NCBI RefSeq assembly: GCF_019669985.1
Contig: NZ_AP019782.1
Location: forward strand, 2,164,001-2,228,000
Source: Methylogaea oryzae
GTDB lineage: Bacteria > Pseudomonadota > Gammaproteobacteria > Methylococcales > Methylococcaceae
Direction: 5' to 3'
Length of the DNA: 64,000 bases
The first letter of the stretch is position 1. Each line of letters begins with the position of its first letter. The translations under genes and the position numbers were made by a program. Positions 21,785-33,700 of the stretch are shown piece after piece. Under the pieces are notes generated by a model. That model did no database searches, was not told the DNA's origin, and was given only the letters and a program-made list of their open reading frames with translations.

Positions 21785-24700
21785 AATTCAACTCCAAGGC
21801 TTCGGCAACGCTGATTTCTCCGCGTTCCAAGCGCGACAATACCTCATCCAGGTCGGCCGTAACCGGCGCGGACGCCGTTTCCGCCGGGACGTCGCCGCCC
21901 TGGCGACTCCAGAATTCGGCTTCCCGGTTGACCGGCGCGGCTTCGCGGCGGCGGTTGATGACTTCCAGCAAGCGCTTGGCGCGCCGCTTGCCGCCATCGC
22001 TCCCGCTCGTCGGTGGCGCGGCGGCGACGCCGTGTTCCCGCGCCATGTAGCCGGCCAACTCGCGCACGGTCGAATAATTGAACAGCGCGGTGCTCTTCAA
22101 ATCGATGGCGTAGGCGGCGTTGAGGCGGCGCACCAGTTCCACGCTGAGGATGGAATCGGCGCCGTGGTCGGCGAAACTGTCGTCGACGCCCAATTCGTCC
22201 GCTTCCAAGCGCAGCGTTTCGGCGATCAGGCGGCGCAACGACTGCTCCAGTTCGGACAGATCGGCCGCGACGGCGGCTGGCGACGACGGCGGCGCGGCGC
22301 GGGAAACGGCCGGCGCGGGCCGGGCGCGGCGACCCGGAGCCGGGGCGAAGCCGTCGGCGACGGCGGCGATGACGCTCTGCAACGGATGCTCGCCGCCCCT
22401 AGCCAGCGGCAGACCGAAACCGGCGGCGACGCTGAAGCCCGCCTCCGCCAGCGCCTGGTTCCAGCGCGCCGGGTCCAGCAGCGGGCCGTGCGGGCAGCGC
22501 CGTTCGGCGTCGCGGAACGCCCACCAGCCCGGCGTCAGGCCGAAGGTGAGCGTGTTGACGTCTTGGCGGCTGGTGGCCTCGTTGAGCACCAGCAAGCCGC
22601 CGGGGGCCAGGGCTTCCTTCAGATTGGCCAGCACCTCCAGCAAATCCGGCGTGGCGTGCAGCACGTTGGCCGCCACCAGCACGTCGACGCTGCCCGGTGC
22701 CACGCCCTGCGGCCCCAGCGGCAGGGTCACGTCCAAGCGCCCCGATTCCAAACGCAGGCGCTGCGGGTCGAGACGCTCGGCGGTGGCCGCCGCCAAGCCG
22801 GCGCTAAGGTCGGTGAGGCGGTAGTGCCAGCCGTCCAGTTCGGCCAGCGCGTCCAACACGAAGCCGCTGGTGCCGCCGGTGCCGGCGCCCACCTCCAGGA
22901 TGCGCACGGGATTTTGCGCGGAACGCTCCGGCAGGGCGCGCACCGCGCCGGCCACGGCGGCGGCCGCCAGCTTCTGGAAGTGGTCCACCACCGGATTGCC
23001 CTGGTAGAGGGCCGCCACCGCCGCCGCGTCGCCGCCCTGGAACAGCACCGAAGCCGCGTCGCGGCGTCCCGCCACCACGTCGCCCAAAGCGCCCATGCAG
23101 GTTTCCAGCAGGGCCAGAGTGGGCGCGGCGGCCGGCGCGTCCCGCTCCAAGCGGGCGCGTTCGGCCGCCACGTCACCCACCGCCGCGCCCTTGGACCGCC
23201 CCGCCCCGTCCAGCAGGCCGGCCCGCTGCAGCAATTCCGCCAGCGCCGCCATCAGCGGCCGGTAGTCGGCGTTGGCGCCCAGCTTGTCCGCCAACGCCGC
23301 GCCGTCCAGCGCGCTGCCGGCGGCCAAAGGCACGCCCAGTTCGTCCAGCGCCTGCCACAAACGCCGGGCCGCATAAGCGTTGAGGCTGTCCAGGTCGGGA
23401 TCGGCAAAACGCTCCGCGGCCTGCTGCACCGCCGTGGCGGCTTGGCGGGCGGATTCGGCCAACTGCTTCGGCGCGTCGGCGCGCCATTGCACGGCACGGC
23501 CGGTGTCGATGCCCATGGGGCTCAACAACCGCTCGGCCACCCGCAGCACGGCGGCGCGCGGCAGTCCCGCAACGACCACCCGCTCCAGGGCCTCCAGCCC
23601 TTCCTGGTCGCGGATCGGCAGCACGCCGAGGCGGGCCAGATGGGCCTGGTGGGCGGCATCGGCCACCGCACCCGTTTCGCCCCAGTAGCCCCAGTCGAAC
23701 ACGTGCACCGGATACGGCAGGCCCTGCGCCGCCGCATCGACGAAGGCGCTGGCGGCGGCATACGCCGCCTGGCCCGGATTGGCGGTGAGGGCGTTGCTGG
23801 AGGAAAACAGCAGCAGGCCGCGCGCGGGCCGGCAGGCCGCCGCCAGATTGGCCAGTCCGACGCTTTTCGGCGCCAGCACGCGCAGCAGGGTGTCCGGGGT
23901 GAGTTCGGCCAGCGGCGCGTCGCCCATCACCAGGGCGGTATGGGCCAGCCAGGCGATGGGACCCAATTGGGCCTCGGCTTGCGCCACGGCCGACGAAACC
24001 GCCGCCGCGTCGGCCAGGTCCGCTTGCAGATAGCAGGCGGGCCGGCCTTGCGCCCGCAATGCCTGCAGCGCTTGCTCGGTGGCCGGATTGGGCTGGGGAG
24101 CGCGGCCGACGAAGGCCACGGACACGCGGGCGCGCGCGGCGGCGTGGCGCGCCAGCAAGCCGCCCAGTCCGCCGGAACCGGCGACCAGCAGCACGTCGCC
24201 GTCGCGCCAGGGCGACGCGGCCGGCGGCAATTCCAGCGGCGCCAGCACCCGCTGCATCAGCAAGCCGTCGCGCCACAGGCGTTCCGGCGGCACGGCCTCG
24301 CCGCCGGCCTCGCGCGGCAGGCCGTGCAATACAGCCGCCGGCAGCGGCCGGCCCTGGGCCGCCTCTTCCCAAACGGCGGCGGGCAAGTCCAAGGCGACGG
24401 CGCGCCAGTCGCTGCGCTCCCTGGCGGCGGAGCGCAGGAAGGCGGCTGCCGCGGCACCGCCGGCGCCCGACCCGGCGTGCGCCTCGCGGGTCAGCAGCAA
24501 AACGGCTGGCGGCCGTTCGGCGGCGGCCCAGCCGCGCAGCAGTTGCAGCAGGCTTTCCAGCAAATAGCCGGTGCGCAGCGCCTCGCCCGGCAAATCGCCG
24601 GGCGTCCCGCCCAGCACGATGGCCACCGCGTCCGGCGTGCCGGCCGGCACCTGCGCCAAATCGCCGCTGGCCGCGCCCCAGGCGGTCGCCAGGGACTGGG

Positions 24701-27700
24701 CCACCGCATCGCCCGGCCGCTCCGCCAGCACCCAGGCGCGGCGTGGCGTCCAATCATCGAGCGGCGCGGCGATGGGAGTCCATTCCGGCCGCAACACACG
24801 CAAAGGCGGCTCATCGGCCGAGTCGGCCGACTGGCCCGGCGCGGTGGCGCGGAAATCCTCGATCCAGGCCACCGCCGCGCCGTCGTCGTCCAACAGGTGG
24901 AAATCCACCGCGATACCCTGGCCGTTCCCGCCGTCGCAGCGCCGCGCCGCCAGGCGGCTCGCGCTTTCCAGCGCGCCGGCAACGGCGATGCCGCCGATGC
25001 CGGCCGGCAGCAGGGCCGCGCCGGCCAGGCGGTCGGGAATCAGGGCGAAGCAAAGCTGGAAAGCCGCGTCCAGCACCGCGTCCGGCGTCATGCCCGGCTC
25101 GAGGCTAGCCAGGCAGACACCGTCGCCGCGCCGCACCTCCCGCAGCCCCCGCAGGGACGGGCCGTACTCGGCCCCGGCCAGGGCCAAGGCCGCATAGACG
25201 GCCGGGCCGTCCAGCGTTTCCGGGCAGGCGGCGGCCAGGGTCTCGATATTCGGCGGCGGGGACGCCGGGCTTGCGGCGGAAGCGGCGCGGGCTTGCAGCA
25301 AGCAAGCGCCGTCGGCTGCGCGCACGGCGACACGCTCGCCGTCCCGTTCGACCCGCACCTCCAGTTCGCCGTCGGCCGGCGCGATGCCCGGCACCGGCCA
25401 GGCGACGTCGCGCAAGGGCGTACCGGCCGCTTGCAGCGCCAGCCACAGCGAGGTGGCGCCCGGCAGCAGGCGGCGTCCGCCGATTTTGTGGTCGGCCAAG
25501 GGTGGTTGGCCGCTGGCGAAACGGTGCGACGCAGGGTGCGGCAAGGCGCGAACCGCATCGTTCGCGGCCGGCGCTATCTTCACCCACAAACGCCGCTTGG
25601 CGAACGGATAGCCGGGCAACCCTACCCGCCGGCCCGGCATGACGGGGGGCGCGGCGCCTTGCGCCCAGGCCTCGGCCAGCGCCGCCGGGTCGGTGGCGGC
25701 GCTGGCCGGAGCGGCGCGCTTGGCCGCCATGCCGCTGTATACGCCCGCCACACCGGCGGCGCCGTCGGCGAAACCGCGCAAGGCGGCGGCCAGTTCTTCG
25801 CGGCCGTCGCCCAGCACGGCCAAACGCCAGGCCAGCGGCTTGCGGCCGGCGGCCAAGGTGTGGGCGATGTCGCGCAAGGATAGGCGGCGGCCGGCGGCCG
25901 ACAACAAGAATTCGGCCAGTTGCCGGGCGCGGCGGCGCAAGGCTTCCTGGTCGTGGGCCGACAACAGCAAAACCCGGCTTTCCGGCGCGTCGGCGGCCAC
26001 CTCATCTGCAGGCGCATCGCCGGCTTCGAGGATGACGTGGGCGTTGGCCCCGCCGGCGCCGAAGGAACTGATGCCGGCGCGCAAGGGAGCGCCCTGCGGG
26101 CTATGCCAGGGTTCGCCCCGCGTGACGATGCGGAAGCCCGTGCCGGCCAGATCGAGGCCCGGATTCGGCGATTCGGCGTGCAGGCTGGGAACCAGTTGCC
26201 GTTCGCGCATTTGCAGCAGCACCTTGGTCAGGCCGGCGATGCCCGCCGCCGACTCCAGGTGGCCGATATTGGATTTCACCGAGCCGATGGCGCAGTTTTC
26301 CGGCATGGCTTGCTCGAAAGCGCGGGCCAGGCCGCGGATTTCGATGGGATCGCCCAGGGGCGTGCCGGTGCCGTGGGCTTCGATGTAGGACAGGCTGGCC
26401 GGATCGACGCCGGCGCGGGCCAGAGCCATGGACACCGCATCGCCCTGCGCCACCGGATTGGGCACCGTGTAGCCGCTGGTGCGGCCGCCGTGATTGAGGG
26501 CGCTGCCGAGGATCACGCCGAGGACGCGGTCGCCGTCGGCGCGAGCCCGCGCCAAGGGCTTGAGCACCAGCGCGCCGATGCCTTCGCCGGGCACGTAGCC
26601 GTCGCCGCCGGCGCCGAAGCTGCGGCAACGGCCGTCCGAGGCCGCCATGCCCGCCTTGCTGAGGATCCAGTGCCGGCGCGGATGCAGGCACAGGTTGACG
26701 CCGCCGACCAGCGCCATGTCGCAGTCGCCGCCGCGGATGGACTGGCAGGCCAGGTGGATGGCCGACAGCGACGAGGAGCAGGCGGTGTCCACCGCCAGGC
26801 TCGGCCCGTGCAGGTCGAGGAACGCGGACACGCGGTTGGCGATGTTCCAGTAATCGGCGTTGGGGCCGATCAAATTGCCTTTTTGTGCTTCTTCCGGGCC
26901 GAACAATTGGTAGTCGCCGTACATCACGCCGACGAACACGCCGCAGGCGCGCCGCGCCCGTTCCCGCTCCGGCAGGCCGTCGAACATGCGGTCGGGATCG
27001 AGACCGGCGTCTTCCAAGGCGTTCCAGCACACTTCCAGGAATTTGCGCGCCTGCGGGTCGAGGGTTTCCGCCTCCAAGGGGGCGATGCCGAAAAACCGCG
27101 CGTCGAAGCAATCGGCGTCCTCGATGAAGCCGCCCCATTTGCAATGGGCGGTGTCCGGCCGGTCGCGGTCCGGGTCGTAGAACCCTTCCAGCGGCCAGCG
27201 CTGGGGCGGAATTTCCCGCACGCAGTCGCGGCCCTCGCGCAAATTGTTCCAGAACGCATCCAGGTCTTCGGCCATGGGGTACAGGCCGGCCATGCCGACG
27301 ATGGCGATGGCGTCCGCCGCTCCCCCGGACTCCGTGGGAACGGCGCGTTCGGCGGCGCTCGCCGTCGACGAATGCGGCGCGGCCGGGGCGGCGTTGCCGC
27401 TGTCACTGGGAGAGCGTCGGCCGAGTTCGTGCGATTTGATGCGCGCCAAGTGGGCCGCCAGGGCGTTGGGCGTGCGGTACTCGAAAAACAAGGTCTTCGC
27501 CACCGGCCCCAGGTCCTCTTCCATTTGCCGGTTCAGCTTCATGATGGCGATGGAATCGATGCCCATGTCCTCGAACGGCGTATCCGGCTCGATGCGTTCG
27601 TGGGGCAGCTTGGTGATGCCGGCCAGCAGGTCGCGCAGGTACTGGAAACCCGTCCCGGCCGGCAGCGCGCCGTCGGCGGCGGACCGAGCCGGAGCGGCAG

Positions 27701-30700
27701 CGGAGCGCAAGCGGCCGATCAGGCCGGGACGGCCGTACAGCGGCGTCGCCACAGCCGCATCCAGCGCCAGCGACCGCGCCAGCAAATCGAAGCCCGATTC
27801 CGCCGGCAGCGGCGTCATGCCGATGGCTTGCAGATGGGCCACCGCCTCGGCCGGCGGACTCATGCCGCCGTCGGCCCACAGCGGCCAGTTGAGGCACAGG
27901 GTTTTGCCGGCCCGCGCCGCGCGGCATTCGGCGAAGGCGGCCAGGCAGGCATTGGCCGCGGCATACTCCGCCTGGCCGATGGAGCCGAACGCCGCCGCGG
28001 TGGAACCGAACAGCACAAACGCCTCGACCGGATCTTGCCGGGTCAGCTCGTCCAACAAGCGCGCGCCATGCACTTTGGCGGCGAACACTTCGGCCAGCGC
28101 CCCCTCATCATTGCGCAGCAGGAAACCGTCGCGCAGCACGCCGGCCAAGTGGTAGACGGCGCCGATGGGGCCGAGGCTCTCCCGCACCGCCGCCAGCGCG
28201 GCCGCCAGCCCGGCGGCATCGGCCACGTCCGCCGCCAAGGCCATTACCTTGGCGCCCTGGCTTTCCATATGGCGAATCGCCGCTTGCGCCGCTGCGCCGG
28301 GCGGGGTGCGGGACAACAGGGCGATATGGCTCGCGCCCTCGGCGGCCAGCCGTCGGCCCAGCGCCAAGCCGATGCCGCCCAAGCCGCCGCTGATGAGCGC
28401 CACGCCGTTGGCGGGCAAGCGCTGCAACGGCGGCAATACCGCCGGCCGCGCCCAATCCGCCGCGCGGCGCAGCCCGTCGGCGCCGTAGCGCAACAGCGGG
28501 TCGCCGGCGTATTCGGCCACCGCTTCCCGCGCCAGGGCGGCTGCGGCGTCGACGCCCGCTTCCGCCAGCAGCACGCGGGCGTCCAGGGCCGGCGCTTCCA
28601 AACGCAGCGTCCGATAGAGGCCGGCGATGCCGGCCGCCGCGAGCCCGGCCGGCGCATCGACGGCGCAAAACGCCAGGGACAGCAACCGCGCGCCGTCCGG
28701 GCGCGCCGCCAGCAGCAGGGCCCGCGCCAAATTCAACGCCTCGCCCGTCGGCGGCAGCGGGTCGGTCTGTTCCGCGCCGGCGTGCACCACCAGCAGCGGC
28801 GCCGGCAGCTCAGCCAGTTGGACCGCCAGGTTCGGCGCGCCGTCTTCCGCGCTGATCGCCAGCAGCCGCGCTTGCGGGAAGGACCGGCGCAAGCCGGCCT
28901 CCAACCGGGCGTCGCCGCCGGCCACGGCGATGGCGGCGGGTTCCGGTAAACCGGCCAACGCCGCTTCCACCCGCCAGAGCGGCAGGTGCACTTGCGCCAC
29001 ATCCCTCCCCTCCTCGGCGGCGGGCGCCAAGCGGCGCGCCGTCATGCCCTCGAAAGCCGCTAGCGGCGCACCGCTTTCATCGAACAAGCCCACGCTAAAC
29101 ACCAGGCTGTCCGGATCGGCGCTCTCCTCCAGCCGCGCCTGGGCGTAGCACGGGCCGACCGGCCGGCGCCACACGCGCAGTGCCGCCAAGTGGTGCGGCA
29201 CCCACTGCTCGTCCGGCAAACGGGCGTCCCCGCCGTGGCCGATGGCGGCGGCGGTTTGCAAGGCGCCGTCCAGCAAGGACGCGGACAAAAGCAGCGCGTC
29301 GTGTTGCAGGCCGGCGGCGGGAACCAGCTTGGAGCGGGCCGCGCCCGCGCCGATCTCCACCCATTCCACCACCCGCAAGGGTGCGCCGTAGACGAAACCG
29401 GCCCGCTCGAAACGGGCATACAACTCCCCGCCGGCCAAGCGGGTGGCGGCGGCAAAATCCGCCGGCGGCTCTGGCACGGCGCCCTCCGCCTGGCGACGGC
29501 CGCGCGCCAGGGCCCAGCCATCGGCGCTGACCAATTCGACGCTGTCCGTGCCTGCCGCCACGCGCAACCGGACCGGCGTGTCCTTCTCCGCCAAGGGGCG
29601 CAGCCAGGCCACATCCGTCAGGGCGGCGGCGTCGCCGCGCAGCAGTTCCAGCCCCAGGGTGCCGGGCAGGATGCACTGGCCGCCGACCCGGTGCGCCGCC
29701 AGCAGCGGGTGCTGCGGCGTTACCGCATAATCCCCGGCGGGGATGGCGCCGTCGCCGCTCGCCGCCTTAGCCATCGGCATGCTCCAGAAACGCTCCCGTG
29801 CGAAGGGATAGGCCGGCAGCGCCAGCGGCGCGCGCCTGGGACCGAACAGTGCGCCCCAATCGGGCGTGTCGCCGGCTTCATAGGCTTGCGCCAAGCGCGC
29901 CAAGTCCCGCCCCTCGGCCCGATGGGGAATATGGCCGGCGGCGACCGGCCGGGGCGACGCGTCTTGCGCCGCTTGCCGCAAAGCGGCCAATAACGTCGGC
30001 CGATCTTCCGCCAGCAGCGCCCGCCGGTAGCGCCAATGGGCGCGGCCTTGGCCCAGGGTTTGCGCCAGCCGCGCCAAGTCGGCGGTTTCGTTGGCATGCA
30101 GCCAATCGGCCAAGTCGCCCAGCCGGCGTTTCAGCGCCTCGGCATCGCGGGCGGAAACGGCGAACAGCCAAGGGCCTTGCGAATCGGCCGCGGCCGGTTC
30201 GCCGGCATCCGCCGCCTGCAGCACGATGTGGGCGTTGGTGCCGGAAAAGCCGAAGGACGACACGCACGCCTTGAACGCCCGGCCTTGCGGCCAGGGAATG
30301 GAGCGGGTGGGAACGAAAAACGGGCTGTCGGCGAAATCGATGTGCCGGTTGGGCTCCGCGAAATTCAGCGACGCCGGTATGCGCCGGTGGCGCAGCGCCA
30401 ACAGCGCCTTGGCGATGCCGGCCATGCCCGCCGCCGCCATGCTGTGGCCGATGTTGGTCTTGACGGAACCGAGGGCGCAGCCGCCGTTGCGGCCGGTGTA
30501 ATGGCGGAACGCTTCGGTGAGCGCCTGCACCTCGATGGGGTCGCCCAGCCGGGTGCCGGTGCCGTGGGCTTCGACCATGCCGAATTCGGACGGGTCCAAT
30601 CCGTAACGCCGGTACACGTCCAGCAGCAGCGCGGCCTGCGCCTCGGACGACGGCGCGGTGAGCCCCGCCGTGCGGCCGTCCTGGTTGATGCCGGAGCCGG

Positions 30701-33700
30701 CGATCACCGCGTCGATTCGATCGCCGTCGGCCAGCGCGTCGGCCAAGCGCTTGAGCACCACCACGCCCGCCCCTTCTCCCGGCACGAAGCCGTCCGCGTT
30801 ATCGTCGAAAGTGCGGCTGGCGCCGCTGTGGGAAGCCATGCCGGCGTCGGCGAGGTAGAGAAAAATATCCGGTGAAATCAAATTCACCGACACGCCGCCC
30901 GCCAAAGCCAGGTCGCATTCGCCGGAACGCAGGCTCTGGCAAGCCTGGTGCACCGCCACCAGGGACGAGGAGCAGCCGGTATCGATGGGGAAAGTGGGGC
31001 CGCGCAAATTCAGCACGTAAGCCATGCGCGCCGACAGGATCGCCATGGAACTGCCCAGGGTGCGCAGACCGGGAGCGCCTTCCGACTGGTAATTGTTGGC
31101 CGAGGCGCCGATGAACAAGCCGCAGCGGCCGCCGGACACGGTTTCCGGGCTCAGGCCGGCGCTTTCCAGCGCTTTCCAGGCTTCCTCCATCAATACCCGC
31201 TGCTGCGGGTCCATGACTTCCGCTTCCGCCGGGGTGATGTTGAAGAAATAGGGGTCGAAGCGGTCGTAGTCTTCGAGAAAGCCGCCCCAGCGGGCATAGG
31301 TCTTGCCCGGCCCGCCGGCCGGATCGAACCAGGGCTCCAGGTCGAAGCGATCCACCGGGGCGATGGCGTGGCGGCCCTCGTCCAACAGGCGCCAAAGGGC
31401 GTCCAGATCGGGCGCCCCGGCATAGCGGGCGGCCATGCCGATGATGGCGATGGCGTCCGGCGACGCCTCCCCCTGCCGTGCGGATGGCCAACGATCCTGC
31501 GGCGCGTCGTCCGCCGGGTGGCGGCGCGCGGGCGCTTGCGGAACAGCCGCCGATGCGGCGGAGGCGCGCCCGACCCGGCCCGCCTGTTCCGGATAAGCCT
31601 CCAGCAAATGCGCCGCCAGGGCGGCCAGATTGCCGTGTTTGTAAATGTCGGTGACGCGCAGCGGGCAGCCCAGCGCGGCCAGCACTTCCTCGGCGATTTG
31701 CGGCGCGATCAGCGAGTCCACCCCCATTTCCATAAACGGCCGATCCCGCTCCAAGGTGGCGGCCGGCGTGTCCAGAACGGCGGCCAGAATGTCGCGCAGC
31801 GCCGTTTCCAGCGCGGCCCGGCTTGCCGGCGGCGCGGCGGCGGGCGCCCCGGCCTCGTTCGCCGGCGCCGCGCCGGAATGCCGCGCCGGCGCGGTGCGGC
31901 GGGAGTCCGCCGGCGCCGCCGATTGGTAGGCCAGCAGTATCGCTTGTCCGCCAACGCTGCTTTCCGGCCGTCCACCGCTGTCGTACGCCCAGCGGCCGCG
32001 CAGGCCGGCGCGGCGCAAGATGTCCCGCCAACCGGCGATGCTCAGGATCGGCCCGTCCTGCAACCGGCATTCGGGATCTTCCGCCTCCCACCAGCCGTCC
32101 AGCAGACCGAACGTCAGCGTGGCGAAATGGTCCGGCTCGACCATTTCGTTGACCAGCACGATGCCGCCCGGCGCCAGCAGCTCGGCCACGTGGCCCAGGG
32201 TGGCGCGCATGTCCGGCGTGGCGTGCAGCACGTTGGAAGCGACGATCACGTCCCACACGCCGGTGTCCATGCCCTGCTCACCGGGCGGACGAGCGATGTC
32301 CAGCACCCGAGCGCCGCCCAGGCGGTTGCCGAAGCGGGTTTGGCCATGCCGCACGAAAGCCCGAGAAACATCGGTATAGAGATAATGGCAGCGGCCCTCC
32401 AGGCCGGCCTCGCGCAGGGCGTCCAGCACCGGCCCCGCGGTGGAGCCGGTGCCTGCGCCGATTTCCAGCACGCGGCGGGCGCCCGCGGCCACCGCTGCGG
32501 CCACCGCCGCCGCCAGCCGCCGGCCGCAATCGGCCAGCACCGGCTGGTCGCGGTATATCGGCTCCACCCAATCCATGGAGCCTTGCGGAAACAGCACCTC
32601 GGTGGCGGGCAGCTCGCCGGCCAGCACCTGGGGCAGCGCCGCCAGGCAGCGGTCCAGCAAACGCAATGCCGCCCCCAGGCCGGCGTCGTCTCCGGCATCG
32701 ACCGGCGCGCCGCCGGTATTGGGCGTATTGGGCGCGGCAGGGGAAACCCGGTGGATTTCGCCGTTTTCCCGCCGCAGCAGGCCGCGCCGCAGCGCCATGT
32801 GCAGCAACGCATCGGCCAGGCGCCGATGGCGCGGCAGCAGCGCCAGCTTACGCAGCGCGTCCTCGGCGCCGACGCTCGCGCCGGGCGCAAGGCCGCGGCT
32901 GGACAAAACCGCCGCCAGGCCGGCATCGATGCGCGCGGACAACCGCGCCGCCGCCTCCCGCGAGCCGGCCTCCTCCCCTTCCGCCACGGAGCCGGTTTCC
33001 ATCGCCCGCCGCGCCGCTTCCGCCAGGGGCGCGGCGTGGCGCTCCAGCGCCGCCGGCGCTACGCCCACGTCCAGCCAGGCGGACGCCGCCAGTCGGGCGT
33101 GCACCGTTCGCGCGAACGGCTGGCGCAGCAAGTCGTACAGGCTTTCGCCGATGGCATCGGGCGACATGGCGTAGAGGCCGGCGGCGCCCATTTGCGCCAA
33201 GGCTTCCGGCGGAAAGTCGCCGCTGTCCCACAAGCCCCAGTGGATCACCCGAACCGGCTTGCCCAAACGCTGCGCCAGGCCCAGGGCGTGGCTGGCCTCG
33301 AAGGTGCAGGCGGCGCAATAGCTGGCTTGGCCGTCGTTGGCGGGGAAACCGGCGAAAGCGCCGATGGAGGAAAAAACCGCCAGCGCGGCGATATCCCGTT
33401 GCGCCAGGGCGTCCGCCAAATTGACCAGGCCGGCGACTTTGGGCGCCAGCGCCGCCGCGAACTCCGCCGGAACCGCCCGCTCGATGCGGGCGAAAGCCGG
33501 GTCGACCGCCGCCTGGATCAACAAGGCCGCCGGGCCGAACTCGGCCAGGGCGGCGTCCAGAGCGGCATTCAACGCCGCGCGGTCGGCGATGTCCGCGGCG
33601 TGATAACCGGCCTGGCCGCCCAATCGCCGGATTTCGTCCAGCAAGGCCTGCCGCGGCGGGTCCAGCGGCGCGCGGCCGATCACGCTCACGCGGGCGCCCC

